Shown: one piece after another, positions 1-18,212 of the stretch | How positions within the stretch are numbered: position 1 is the first letter of the stretch | Layout: each line of letters starts with the position of its first letter | Assembly: GCA_037447655.1 (NCBI GenBank) | Contig: JBBHKE010001178.1 | Location: forward strand, 186,001 to 250,000 | Source: Zygnema cylindricum | Taxonomy: Eukaryota > Streptophyta > Zygnematophyceae > Zygnematales > Zygnemataceae | Direction of reading: 5' to 3' | DNA: 64,000 bases | The notes under the pieces: generated by a model | What the model saw: the letters and a program-made list of their open reading frames with translations, nothing else | Told to the model about the DNA's origin: nothing | Databases searched by the model: none | Program-made: the position numbers and the translations under genes

Positions 1-1138
1 ATCATTTAGTGTTGATTCTAGCAGTTACGATAATCAAAGTGATAATATGTGGTTCGCTGAGACCTACACCCTCGCCCAATAATACATTTATTATTATTAT
101 TGTTATTATTTACCATTATTTCAAAAAAAATCGTTTTTGTTTTGTATACAAGATACATTGAGGATAGAATAGTTTTCTCATCTATACTATTTGTATCCGT
201 AGCGACCGTTCTGGTGGAGGGTATTCCGGAAAAAAAAAATTGAAAGGATTTCGTCTAAAATGGGGATTGTTGACGAGCTATGCAAAGAAAAAAAAAGTTT
301 TAAGATTCAACTATCTACTTTTAAATTCTTTCCTGACAATCATTAGTGTGGAAAGTACTAGTAAGTCATAGTTTCCGAATTCCCATGGGGAGAGGGGAGA
401 GAGGCTTGTTGCCTTGCAAAAACATTTTGGATTTTTGTGGTTAACTGACAAGTTAACAAACTAACCCAGTCAACCAACTAATAACTTCCAAATCCATTGG
501 AGGCGAATGGCACATACAAAATATGACAAGAAGGTTTTTCTTTTTCAATAATTAGTGTGGATCGCACCGATTAGTTGACCAACAATCTACACCATTTCCT
601 ATCTGTCCTCAAAAGATTTATTTTTAATTCACAATGTTCCGTTTTATTAATGGTTCCAAACAAGTACGGAAGGATTTCTATCTTCGTTTTTTCTTTTTGT
701 TTGATCTTTTTCTTTTATTCTTTCTTGTAACATTTTTAAGTGTCAATTATTATTACCATTTCCAGCACAAACCGATGAGAAAGTAGAACCAATAATCTTC
801 ATTTAGGTTTAGATGCCGTTCCAAAATTTCGGCCGGAATATAAATTGGTTTCTAAAAATGTAATTTCCTTTCGAGTCAGAAAAAGAGAGGACATAAATTC
901 GTATTGCTAAAAGCCTAAATACCAATAAACCGGTTAACTTAAACTGATTTTGAGTCCACAAGGGGGAGTGAGAGGATGAGGTACAGAATTTGACAAGAGA
1001 GTGAATGGAGGGAGACCGATGGGTTCGTCCGAGTACCTTCAAGCTTCGGCCGAAAATTTGCCTTTAGAGAGTGCCTCTCTGGATGTGGTAGGACTCTTTT
1101 CTTCACCTGAATTAGTGTGGATTAGGATAGGTGTGGGC
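1..1138. other. Non-coding flank without a recognisable gene
   Basis: I see no convincing exon on either strand. The stretch is moderately AT-rich with homopolymer A and T runs. Its one notable content is the 10-mer ATTAGTGTGG, present at 342, 551 and 1111 and again at 1392 just beyond this stretch, always on the + strand. The short open frames here have no domain-like composition. Confidence 0.6.
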
Positions 1139-1911
1139 GTGGGGAAGGTGGGGGGAGGGGAGAGGGGAGGAAAGGGAGGGAGGGGAGGGGAGGGAGGGAG
1201 GGAGGGGGGGGTGGAGGAGTTGGCCGTAGGTAGTATATAATTGTTGGACATGAAGGTGGTGACTATTATGTGTGTCAATTTATGAGGTCGGGGAATTATG
1301 GTCCTAGGAGATTCACATGCAAACAAGTTCAGTTTAAAACAGAAATGCACTTTTGGTTGGGGTTATGGCGTTTGAATTGATTTAGTTCCGGATTAGTGTG
1401 GTCAACATTACTGTAGTGTTTTTTGACAAAGGCGGGGAAAGAGGGAGAGAGAGGAGAGACGAGAGAGGAAGGAAAAGAGGGAGAGAAAGGGGAGAGAGGA
1501 AGAGCGAGGAAGAAGAAGAAGAGAGAAGAGGAGAAGGAGAGAGTGGGAGAGAGGAGAGAGTGGGAGAGAGGAGAGAGACAGAGAGATTGTGTGATATGCT
1601 ATCGTACTGTAGGAATTGTCCGCTCCTCTCCCTCGCTTCCCTCCCTCTTTCCCTTCCCTTTCCCTGTTGGAGGACATGCTGATTGTTTTTTATGTTTCCT
1701 CCTCTCCCTCCCCTCTCCTCTCCCTCCTCTTCCTTCCCCTCCTTCTCACCTCCTCCTCCCGTCCTCTCATGAGCCTCCCCAGACCTGTGGTGGGGTGCAC
1801 TCCCCAAAAGGGATTGTCCTGACTCCGTGCAGTGGCGATAGAGGGAGAGGGGGGAGGGAGAGGGAGAGGAGGAGGGAGGGAGAGAGGGGAGGAGGGCGGG
1901 CTGTGTGTGAG
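1139..1911. repeat. Polypurine/polypyrimidine low-complexity region
   Basis: Positions 1139-1210 and 1433-1587 are almost pure G/A on the + strand. Positions 1620-1765 are almost pure C/T, and 1835-1905 are G/A again. The long purine block and the following pyrimidine block are rough inverted counterparts, so they could fold into a hairpin. Each block alone could form triplex (H-) DNA. The many overlapping open frames here on both strands, rich in E/R/G or S/L/P, are by-products of this composition and are not genes. Confidence 0.85.
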
Positions 1912-2160
1912 GGAGATGCATCACCTGCTGGGGGAGGATTGTATGAGCGACCCAGGAGGTAGAGAGGAGGTGAGAGGTGCGGATAAAACGGCGATCGATA
2001 AAAGAAAGGAAGGGAAAAGGAAGCAAAGAAAAAATCAGGGATCAAAGTGGGAGATCGAGGGTCTCGACCAAGGTCACTGAATAAATCGTCAGATTTGTAA
2101 AATCCGATAGGCTTTAATATCCAGAAAGATTCATGGACTGGTGGGAGTCAGAATTTTAAA

Positions 2161-2215
2161 AGATTTTTCCTCGTTTATTTTTCCTGATTTATTTTTCCTC
2201 ATTTATTTTTCCTCG
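2161..2215. repeat. 14-bp tandem repeat
   Basis: Three full copies of a 14-bp unit (TTTATTTTTCCT plus two variable bases) lie at 2174, 2188 and 2202. A degenerate copy precedes them. This is a short minisatellite in non-coding DNA. Confidence 0.8.
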
Positions 2216-2587
2216 TTTACTTATTATTGGGACCGATTTACATGCTAGAATAATTACCTTTTTTGAGAATTTGGATACAGAATGTGTGTAAAATTATAAT
2301 TATAAAATCGCTCTAGTTTTTTTCTTTGTACACTTTTAATAATTTTAGTACACTAACCAAATCATGTATTATCACAGAAAAATTCACAAAAAAAAAAAAA
2401 AACAAACAAATGTCGCTGCATAGGTTTCAGAGCTTGCCAAAAAATACGACAACAAAATTGTTAAAAACACGCAAAATATTTTTAAAGACTCGTTGGAAAC
2501 TTCAACAGATAAAATCTCAAAAAATTTCTTCCTGTAAAAAATGTTACGGCTCGTAAAACTTTGACTTTTTTCCATTTTTTTTTTCAG

Positions 2588-2737
2588 CGCGTTGATCGAC
2601 CAAGTTACAATTTTTCCCTATTTCCGGAAAATTATCACGAGCCGTACTTTTTGTCTTATGTGGATTTGGATTTGGGAGCTTTGTTTTCGGAAGAAGGTTT
2701 TTGCGTCGAGAGTTCGTCGGTTCATCACATGTCAAAG
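2588..2737 (+). CDS. Orphan 50-codon exon, possible methyltransferase C-terminal region
   Basis: A strong acceptor (long T run then CAG at 2585-2587) and a strong donor (AAG|GTAAGA at 2737/2738) bracket exactly 50 open codons in phase 0. The encoded peptide has balanced, protein-like composition, with the core EPYFLSYVDLDLGALFSEEGF. That core resembles the end of plant SAM-dependent methyltransferases, where a (N)EPY..SY..DL segment precedes the final strands. This is recollection only. I find no partner exons: upstream is the purine tract and downstream is a tandem repeat that re-uses the exon's own 3' end. It may be the remnant of a broken gene, or one exon of a gene extending left of the window. 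Confidence 0.4.
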
Positions 2738-3200
2738 GTAAGAATATATGTTTTTTTTTCATTTTTACTCTCCGTCTTTATTTATCGTTTATGTTTATGT
2801 TTTTTTTTACTCCCCGTCTTTGTTATTACATATATTTATGAAGTATGTTTTTTTTATTTTTATCCCCCCTCTTTTTTTTTACCTCTGGTCTTTATTCATT
2901 ATTTATGTTTATGAGATATGTTTTTTTTTTGGCTCCCCGTCTTTATTCATTGTTTATGTTTATGAAATATATGTTTTTTTGTTTACTCCCTGTCTTTATT
3001 TATTTTTTATGTTTTGTCTGTTTTATAACTGTCAATATTTTTTTATAAGCTATCAACTCATCATACGTCAAAGGTCATGGTTTTTTTTTGAGTCCCCATT
3101 TTTCTTTATTATTTATTGTTTTAATTTTCAACTGTTTTATATACTTTAAATATCGTTTTATAAGCTGTTGTCCATCAAAAGTCAAAGGTGGGAATCATGT
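2738..3200. repeat. Degenerate T-rich tandem repeats carrying copies of a splice donor
   Basis: Four to five imperfect units of about 65-80 bp share a T run, then ACTCCCCGTCTTTATT, then TTTATGTTTATGA. The bases around the donor of the preceding exon (ATCACATGTCAAAGGT) recur in altered form near 3060 and 3172 (TCAAAGGT each time), so the repeat seems to have grown out of the exon-intron junction. The long F/Y/L-rich open frames here are compositional artefacts. Confidence 0.65.
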
Positions 3201-3339
3201 CAAACAGTTCTCGTTTTTGGAGTCCCCTTTTGTTTTTATTTTTACAACTCTTTGAAGAGCTTCTTAATACCTGTCGGGTTTTTTTTTTTTTAATAAGTTT
3301 GGGGTTTTCTTTCTGGGTTTTGGTTCAAGCCTGAAATAT

Positions 3340-3775
3340 TAGTGGAGATAACAACAATTAGTAATGAAAATAACAAAAGTAGCAGTGTTATCAATAACTG
3401 CAATAACAACAATAACAACAACATGAAAACAAAAACAACAATGATAACACTGATAACAAATCTAACAAAATCATTAACAATGATAATTATATTGACATTA
3501 TTAACAATATTAACAATGTTAACAACATTAACGCTGTTAACACTATTGACACTATTAACACTATCAGCATTATTAACAATATGAACAACATTAACGACAT
3601 GAACAATGACAGCAATATTAACATTATTGACGATATAACAGTATCAAATATTAACAATATAACAGTATCAAATAGTTTCAATTTTAACAATATTAACAAT
3701 AATAACAATAGGAACTGCATTAACAGTGATAACAGCATAACATTGTTGACAATATCAACAATAAGGACAATCATT
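3340..3775. repeat. AAC/ATT-type trinucleotide minisatellite
   Basis: The sequence consists of variants of AACAAT, ATTAACAAT and GTTAACAC with frequent GTTAAC palindromes. It leaves long frames open on both strands, rich in N/I/T on + and L/I/V on -. No codon-level conservation or domain is visible, so I treat it as a repeat. Confidence 0.8.
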
Positions 3776-5560
3776 GGAATTAGAGTTGAATGGACTGATA
3801 CGCCATAAGAGAGCAGGTAGCAAGATGGTGTCACATTTACATAATAAAAATATAAACTCATCTCGTCTCTCTTTTCTTTTTTATTTTTTATTTTTTTGGG
3901 AATCTGACGTCCTCTTGTTTTGGTGTTTGGACAGGTCATGTGTTTTTCCAAGCTCTGAAAATCAACTTTTAGGTGTAGAATCTGTATATGGTATTTGTGA
4001 GAAAATTTCTTGAGAATAGGAAGGGAATGAGGGAAATTTCTGGGTGGCGACAAAAAAAAAGGGCAATTTGTGTTTGGAATGTCCGTGGTAGTCACCTATC
4101 TGAAAATGGACCAGTGATATTTTTAGGATTCGCAAGGTACTTTTCTGTTTGTTTAGAGTATCTCTTGTTAATATGTGTCTTCGTGGTTAGTTTCCATATG
4201 GACTCCTAATTTTGATCAGGTTGTCCTTTTGGCTTTTTTTTTGTTTTGAATTTGGGTACATGAATCCAAATAGTGGTATGTCTTGTTTTGTTGCACTTGA
4301 ATAAAAGTACAAGTACTAAGTACAGTGTGTAGTTTCTTAATAAAGTTGGAAATCAGGACTCATCAGTAAAACAGTGCATCACGAATCGTCATTAATGTAA
4401 AGAAATTATATGCGTGTGGTTTATATATGTGGTATTCATTCTAATTTGGTTCCGAATTGCATGGTTGATTCTTAACTGTCTAAAAGGAATGGCATTATAC
4501 TATTTGAAGTTCGAGGGGTACTATTTAGGGGCATCGATGATAACAAATAATGATACACTGCATCGGTCACAAAACTCTGGAAATCGCTATGGGTTTAGGA
4601 AATGGGAGTTACATCGTATTGCTTTAAACATATGAGAAATACAAGGTACTACTAATATCTATTTATTTCCTGCAAAACTTATTTGCCACTCACATTTATT
4701 CTTGTGTGAATCGCCCTTATAGGAAATGAAGTGCCTCGCTTTGGCATGGTCAATGTGTCAAAAATTAAGGGTATCATGCGAAGAGTGCTATTTTAAATCC
4801 TACTGAAAGTGTGGGGACACACACTTAATTGCGGTGTATAGTTTCCAGTTAAACTACGACTCCATGATACCTCTAGTAGATCTGGTTCACATGTATTTGG
4901 CCACACTCTAGGGTTTGGAATGTGCCGTAATAATAAAGAAAACCATTTTAGTCTCTTGCGGAAGATTGGTATATGGCAAATTTGGATTGAGTATTGATTG
5001 TTAACTGAACTGTAAACAGCAGATTGTGTGTTGTTTGAGCTTCCTTGTGGACAAAAAAACTTTTTAATAATGTTGATGTCTTAAGAGGGGGGGACACACG
5101 GACTGCTCTTTTAATTTGGTTGAGAGTTATGGATGTTGGGTGCACATCGAAGGATAGATGGAGCCCATCACGCTTTTCCTAGAAACTTTATTATTTTCGG
5201 GTTTTGCTTCTGCATCATTCTACGTTGATTGTTACCGACTTATCAAACTTGTTCTTTTAGAGTTTAAATCATGCGCTCGTTACATGGTTACATGCCCTGA
5301 TTAATATACATAATGCATGTCCTAAGGTTCCCAAATTGCTCTACTTCCCAATGCAATACCGTTCTTTGATGCAGTCAATTCTAGATAGAGAAAATTCTAG
5401 ATGGGATTCCATCACCCTTTTTTCTATAAACCAGAACTAGGTAGCACTAATTCCTAGGTACTTTTGGAGGCAAGCATTGGAGAATTTTCTTTTGTATATG
5501 GACGACTGGAACTGTTATTCCAGGACAACATGTTCGTTTCGGTCTAGTGTATAAAAATAG
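3776..5560. other. Intergenic DNA, nothing recognised
   Basis: No exon pair with matching phase, no RNA gene and no clear repeat could be identified. The short open frames are AT-rich and lack domain-like sequence. Confidence 0.5.
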
Positions 5561-6440
5561 TAGTGTTGTGTATCGGTAAGGATTTGCCGATAGCCGATAT
5601 GGACCTTTTTTCGGGTACCCGATAATCGATATATTGGTACGATATATCGCTATCGGTATTATCGCCGATAAATACCCGATATTTATCGGTTTTATCGGCG
5701 ATAACACCGATATCGATAACTATCGGCGATATATGTACGGACCGTACACACAAATGTACGGTCAGTACACTGAACTGTACGTCTTATTCCCCGAACGCGC
5801 TCTACTCACAACCCCTATCTACTGAGGTGTCTACCAATCAGATCACTGTTATTGTACAGTTGTACAAGTACAGAAGGTACAGTAGCCGCCATGAGGTACA
5901 TACGGTTTTGGTACGGATACAATAAAACGATGTACCTTTCACATCCGACGCCGTGGCTTTGTCCCTTTCTTCCTTGTGATCCACTGGAGACCTGCCACGT
6001 GTCAATTTGTCGGCTTTTTTGGCATAAGCTGCCAAAAGAGGCATTCCGGGATGTCGGCGCTCACGCTGGCCGTCGGTTTTCTCATTCCAAGTCGTCCGTT
6101 CGATTCAGGCGGCGCTCAAAATGTTGTTTTGCGTCCATTGTACTTTGTGTCCGCCGTCCTTTTCCCGTTCCATGTTCATCAGTTTTTCGGTACAATGCCG
6201 TACGATTCTGTAAAATTTCTGTTCAGTTAACTGGCCAGCGTTTTCTGTGCTGCGTGTACCGTAAATATTTCCAGTTTAATAGTTACGGAACAGATTCGAA
6301 TACGTGGCATGTCACGCTATATAATGTAAATAGTATAATACAGTATATAATAAGGTACTATAGTATGCGTACTATATACTTTTAAAGTTATCGCCGATAT
6401 GGAATTTGTTGGTCTCGGACCGATATATCGGTACCTCTGA
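5561..6440 (+). mobile_element. hAT-like non-autonomous element, 3'-truncated copy
   Basis: It begins with the terminal sequence TAGTGTTGTGTATCGGTAA, shared with the intact copy at 45029-45818. Dense CCGATA/TATCGG motifs and a GTACGG/GTACA-rich stretch follow. Near the other end, positions 6385-6440 match 45703-45760 closely (TTATCGCCGATATGGA, then TTTGTTGGTCTCGGA). The final ~60 bp with the right inverted repeat is absent; other repeats follow instead. No transposase is encoded. The central part around 5800-5850 is also found, inverted, at 62690-62760. Confidence 0.7.
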
Positions 6441-6565
6441 CCGTCAGAGGTCGCAAACGGTCAACCGAAACCGTGACCGACCGTTAACCGACCGCCCGCG
6501 CCGGATCCGGAACGGATTCGGTTGCCAAATTTTGGGGGTCGGGCGGTTACGGTCGGTTGACTCAC
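6441..6565. repeat. CCGACC/GGTCGG inverted repeat
   Basis: Multiple ACCGACCG-type motifs at 6470-6500 face their complements (GGGCGGTTACGGTCGGTTGA) at 6541-6560, giving an imperfect hairpin with a GC-rich loop. It directly abuts the truncated miniature element and may belong to it or to a nested insertion. Confidence 0.5.
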
Positions 6566-6704
6566 CAGGAAAAAAAAAATGGTTAGTTACGGTCGGTCAA
6601 ACAAAAAACCAAAAAAATGAAAATTTTGTACTTTTTTTCTCCAACATTATTGTTCTTTGTACTTTTGGTATCGTGGAAGTACGTGGCATCATGATTAGCG
6701 TCGA

Positions 6705-6952
6705 AAATCTGACACGGTACTGTAGTAAGCTATTTATTTCGAAAATCTTAGATAACGCGACAAAACGTCTCAAATCTGACACGGTAGTACAATATTCAAT
6801 TCGCAAATCTTAGGCAACGCGACAAAGCGTCGCAAATCTGACACAGTAGTACACTATTCATTTCGCAAATCTTAGGGAACGTGACAAAGCGTCACAAATC
6901 TGACACGGTAGTAACACTTCATTTCGCAAATCTTAGGGAACGCGACAAATCG
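6705..6952. repeat. ~62-bp direct tandem repeat, 4 copies
   Basis: Units start at 6705, 6772, 6834 and 6896 with AAATCTGACAC. Each contains TTTCGCAAATCTTAGG (first copy degenerate) and a small palindrome of the type GCGACAAAGCGTCGC. Unit lengths are 67, 62, 62 and 57 bp. There are no unique spacers, so this is a minisatellite and not a CRISPR array. Confidence 0.85.
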
Positions 6953-7676
6953 TAATTATTGGCTTATTCCGTTGTAATTTTTAACTTAAAAAGGTACATT
7001 TATGTACGGTCTGACACTGACCTTACACCACTCTATTTAAGAGACAACGTACTGAATATAACCCTAAATAGAATAAAGAAAAAAATAGAATAAACTACGC
7101 TATTTGAGAATAAAACAAAAAAAAAGCGGGACGGGATTAGCGTACACAACGCTAATAGCGATTGGCGGTATACTGTACCGGAAACGGATTGATACGTGGA
7201 GTACATGCAACTCCTGCGAATTTTTTTGACGCTCCTATTGGTCCGCGTGTACAAAAACGATAGGCCCTTGACAATCAAAGGGCAAAGCACCGGGTCGCCC
7301 GCGACTATTATTTTTGTTTTGGGGAAGTGTACTCGAGGGTCCGCTAACTTTTTGCGGAAACGGAGGGGCTTTCCGTCTCAATGGAGTTTTACTGTTTTAG
7401 GCTTAACACGCTTCCACAACAAAGAAAAGGCCACTGAGCTTTACCTGTGTTAAAACGATTTAACCCTTTTCTCCGACCTTCAATTTGAAATCAAATACAA
7501 TCATTCCATTGGCCGACGTGCCAAACATTTTATCAGCTCGTCAATAATCTCATGAGAAGCACACGCTAAATGTTTTGTGTTTGATTTTTTGGGCTTTCTC
7601 GTTTCTCTAATCTAGGATTTTCTTCTCGAAACATTTTTATTAGATTCCGTTTTCCATTTTGTGATCTTTTATCCGC

Positions 7677-7682
7677 CACGTG
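7677..7682. promoter_or_regulatory. G-box (CACGTG) upstream of plastid-protein gene
   Basis: CACGTG lies 35 bp before the start codon at 7717. G-boxes bound by bZIP/bHLH factors are common in promoters of light-responsive plant genes, which fits the predicted plastid targeting. The position is so close to the start that it may lie in the 5' leader, so function is only inferred. Confidence 0.35.
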
Positions 7683-7716
7683 TGTTGCCTGCTCTTCTTT
7701 TTCGTCGAATTCAGCC

Positions 7717-9227
7717 ATGGCTGCCTCTCTCTCGATTTTGAAAGACGTGTCTGTCCTTGCGTGTTCTTTCTCGTCCTGCTCCCTAGGAGCTCCTACTTTC
7801 GATAAGTCTCCAGTAGCCATCTGCAGTAAACAACAACAAAAGCAATGTCTGTTTAGCCTTTCTCAGAGCTTTCCTTCACACTTGCGATGGCGAACAATGG
7901 CTAATTCTAATAGCTCTGCATTTTCTACTCCAACTATGAGTCTGACAGATTTCGCAAAGCAGGTTAGTGGACAAACGGGGTTTAACGCATAGGATGATGA
8001 GAGAAGGGATTTAGGGCTAAGGGTTGGCCGGGAAGTAAGTTACGTTTTTTTTTGTTTGCAAATGAAGTTTCATGTTCCCTTGTTTTGTTCAATTTTTACA
8101 GAAATGAGGCAACTTGAGAAAGTTTATCAGTTAATGCTCTTAAAAAGGCGAAATGTCGGTGAATATATTTGTCCTTATCAAAGGTTTAACATGTTATTGT
8201 CATTAGTGCGGTTAGAATCTTTGCCGGTACTTTTTGTTCGATATGTTCCTTGGAATACTGAAATGTCGTGGAAATTGATATTGTGTTGACGGCTGTATAT
8301 TTCAGTAAGATATTGCTCGTATTTGTTTGGAGAATGAGGATGTAAGGTAAGATAATTGGAAATGCTGACTGCTGATGAGAAAATGTTAAGATTTTTACAT
8401 GCTCAGAAGTCTTAAGGTTTTGTGCAACTCATTGATTGCTTTAAACCCTTACGCGTTTAATGCATGCACGGGTTGAATTCTACAATTTGCCATTTCTGGT
8501 TCATTCGGATGTCACAACCCCGTTATGTGAACTAGATTCTAAGCTTTGAGCTCTCGGAACTTCTAATGGACACCAGTGTAACTTCAAACTCTTGAATGCA
8601 ATAGATCTTTCTTTCTCCCTTCGTCTCTCCTCTCTCACTTGCTCTTGCTTCATCTTGACAGGTTGTGATTGGTCTCCTTGAAGTGCATGAAGACAGTTAC
8701 TTTTAAATCTATTTTTTTATGCTGCAGGAAGCGGCAAAATTTCTTGAAGAGTTTCCCCAGCTTTTGGCTTCGGAAGGAATCAGCGGGGATAGTCAACAAA
8801 AAGTTACAGCTGTTTGCTCAGAGGTTTAACTTCATTCCTCTTCCATTATTTTCTACTCATTCCATGTGACAAGCTCACATTTTCAATGCCCTTTTTTTTT
8901 TTTGAAGGACTGTTCGTTAAATATTGGAAAAAATTTCAGCCTGGAATTTGGTTCGCAAATGGGAAGGTTCGTGACAGCGGTTCAAATGTCATGTTCAGTT
9001 CACCAGTTTTGGTACTTGTATCCTCGCATAACTCTGTTTTTTTTTTTTTCTTGCAGGTGATTCGTGAATACGCAGAGTCCTACTCCGGCAAACTGGAAGC
9101 AGAGCCATTTGCAAAAATGAAGGAGAGTTTGGAGAAGGAAGGACTTCCTGCAGACAAAGCATTGTTGGCAGCGATGGGGTGGGCAAGGACAAACCTATAC
9201 TATGATTGGAAGAGGTGGTCCAAGTAA
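7717..9227 (+). CDS. Small plastid-targeted protein of unknown function (3 exons)
   Basis: Exons are 7717-7962, 8728-8823 and 9057-9227, all in phase 0, giving 170 residues. The donors are CAG|GTTAGT and GAG|GTTTAA and the acceptors are CTGCAG and TTGCAG. The first ~65 residues are Ser-rich with few acids (start MAASLSILKDVSVLACSFSS), as expected of a chloroplast transit peptide. The mature part from about residue 75 is predicted soluble and helical: it starts MSLTDFAKQEAAKFLEEFPQ, continues with an E/K-rich helix, and ends in an aromatic tail containing MGWARTNLYYDWKRW. There is no membrane segment and no metal or nucleotide motif. I do not recognise the family. The conserved-looking, charged sequence and clean splicing make it a real gene. 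A stromal or thylakoid-associated accessory role is speculation. Confidence 0.8.
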
Positions 9228-11671
9228 ATTTTAGTTCTTCAACTTCCGACACCATTTATTCACTCAATTTTGTATTCTTAAAAGGCACTTTGCGGTTCAA
9301 CATTGTCTCCCCATTCTTCTTCGATATGCAGTTAAGATACATGCCACTCGTAGCCTATCTCAAGGTGTACCCCAAGGTCCTATCCAGTTTTTTGCTGAAT
9401 TGTTTTAAGTTATAACAAAAGGGTCAGCCACTTGTTGTTGACACTTCGCAATATAGTTGCTGAATTAAAAATGTTTCACACCTGGCTTAACATTTATTGT
9501 TTTTGAGAGAACCGTTTTCTTGATTTGAAGTTACTATGTCAAGCAATGGTCGTATCAGGATGATGTTTGTGCTACTTTTCTCCTCCCAGAACGATTGTGT
9601 TGTATGTTTTGACTCTTTGCTTTTCAATATATTTCACAAGCGGATTTATTTAAATGAAGCATTATGAATCTATTTGGTTGTTGTTTCAGTTGTTCGTACC
9701 GTTCCCATGTGCACACTCCTATGTCTCAGGCATTATTTAATAGTCGTGGTGAGCTTTTATCAGTATTATGCTGTGAATCAAAGTCTGAAACGGTGACTAT
9801 ATTCCAAAAAACCGTCGGAATGCTAGGATATAGTGTCGTTGAGTTTTGTGTGATTTCTGGAATACCTTTATGCATGATTTCTCACTTCATGTTGTTTGGC
9901 TTCAAGTGGCGAATAGCTAAAGATTTTGCGTTATTTTTTTGATATACAGACCTACGTCCTCATGGTTTTAGACGAACATGTGTTTTTTATTTTCTGAATT
10001 TCCTTATGCAATTTATGAATCGAGTCCTGAGCTTGAGGTTTTTCAAAACCGATTTCCTGTCAGCTGTGTGAGAGCTTTACGGCTAAGGAAATTCGGTACC
10101 GGGAGGTCTCATGATGCGTTTTTTTGGTTAAATTGTGCTGTGAATATAAGATCCTTTACACCTTTGAAACATGAGATGTTGTCCTGAGAAGGTGTTATGT
10201 CTTGAGGTGTACAAGGTATCAACAGTTTTGGCTATTCTGATAAGGCTTTTGCTCGCTGGTGATGATGCGTTGCTGGAACTCTTAATATAACTGTGCAACA
10301 ATGCTATGATGGACAATGATGTTTATGTTGGTAATGGAACAAAGTTTTTTGTGTATTATTTTGGTAGTTTTGAAATGATTATTTTGCTCTTCAACAATTC
10401 TCTTTTGAGTGCAGATCTTTCTTGTATCCCATTAGTGATATGTATGAACTGTCCCACAATAGTTTTCAGCATCAACTAGAAGAACCGCATTTGTAATTCT
10501 GGTAATGTACTGAACTAATGTCTGTTAGCTTTAGCGGTTTCCACTAAATGTTCTTAGTCTTCAATGCCTATCCAGCCTCTTGTCTTATTGACGTTCTAGC
10601 AGGACAAACCACCAGGAGCAACAAGTTCATGCCATGATTGCTATCTTTTTTAGTGACTATTGGTGATTCAACAAGAAAAAATAAAAATATTGATAAAAAA
10701 ATAAAAAAATTGCACATGTCGACTGTCGGCAAAACCCTTTTGATACGCAACATTAGTTCTATATAAATATCATATATGGGAGTCATTGGCACTTTTATAA
10801 CCTCGTGCCATAGTGGTTTTTGTGTCACCGGGTAGATCCCGAGGAATCAGGCAGTCAGTACAAGTAGACATACAAAGTGTTACCGTATTCGGATCTCACA
10901 GAATGTACAATGATTGTAGTGACAAAATACTAAAGCATACCGTTGACTAGTTTCAAATTCTTTATAACGAAATAGAAGCTCAACCTTTAAATACAAAATA
11001 TTTAGGTCAGTAATGGCTACCACCCTCCTCCTCGACAAGGGTAGTTCTCTATTTGGCTCGATGCTGCGAACGCTTTACTGGTGTTAAAAAAAAGAAATCC
11101 ACGCTATATGTTTAATCCTGGAGAATTTTGACTCTCCGTTTAAATGGTTTAAAAACTCAAAAGATGGCGTACGAAACTGAACTAAAACGTACGCTGGTTT
11201 AGTAAACAACCCGAGTTTCATGTTGATGGACGGTTTACACTAAACATAACCATGAACACTACACGAAAGTTCGTCAATATGAAACATATCAGAACTCCAG
11301 AAACCAGATCTGACGGTCAAGATACTCTCCGTAATATAACTCAGGCAAGTTGATTAATATCTGCAGAAAGCGGCAGCTGACTTGGACAATGAAGATCTTT
11401 ATATGACACGTGTCATACTGATAGTAACAGCGCATTTTGAACTTGCCCTGTGGCGACCTGATGATCTGATACCGTTATACTTGCCAAAAAAAAGGCGTTC
11501 ATTTAAAAATCGATTGGTACCACCCAAACCCAGTATCAGTTACTCTGTTCCTGAGCTGACTCACGAGCAGGCTTTTTGCAAATTAACAGCAATACACTGC
11601 AACTATACTCAACAGCAAGACATTGCAGCTATACTCACAGCAAAATTTCTGCGAAAAAATTGTATCTTGCG
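9228..11671. other. Intergenic DNA between the plastid-protein gene and the Ca2+-ATPase
   Basis: This holds the 3' UTR of the upstream gene, then AT-rich DNA, then the promoter and leader of the ATPase. I find no further exon or RNA gene. Scattered open frames (for example 9664-9942 and 11382-11780) have no homology that I recognise. Confidence 0.5.

Positions 11672-18212
<6,541 letters not shown>

Noticed and set aside
1382-2080. Overlapping long frames on both strands in the GA/CT-rich region
   Set aside because: Their E/R/G and S/L/P composition follows directly from the purine/pyrimidine repeat; there are no splice sites or domains.
3487-4095. 202-residue minus frame rich in Leu/Ile
   Set aside because: It is the complement of an AAC/ATT minisatellite; the sequence is repetitive with no membrane-protein organisation beyond composition.
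6705-6952. Possible CRISPR-like array
   Set aside because: The repeats are contiguous with no unique spacers, and the context is a plant nuclear genome.
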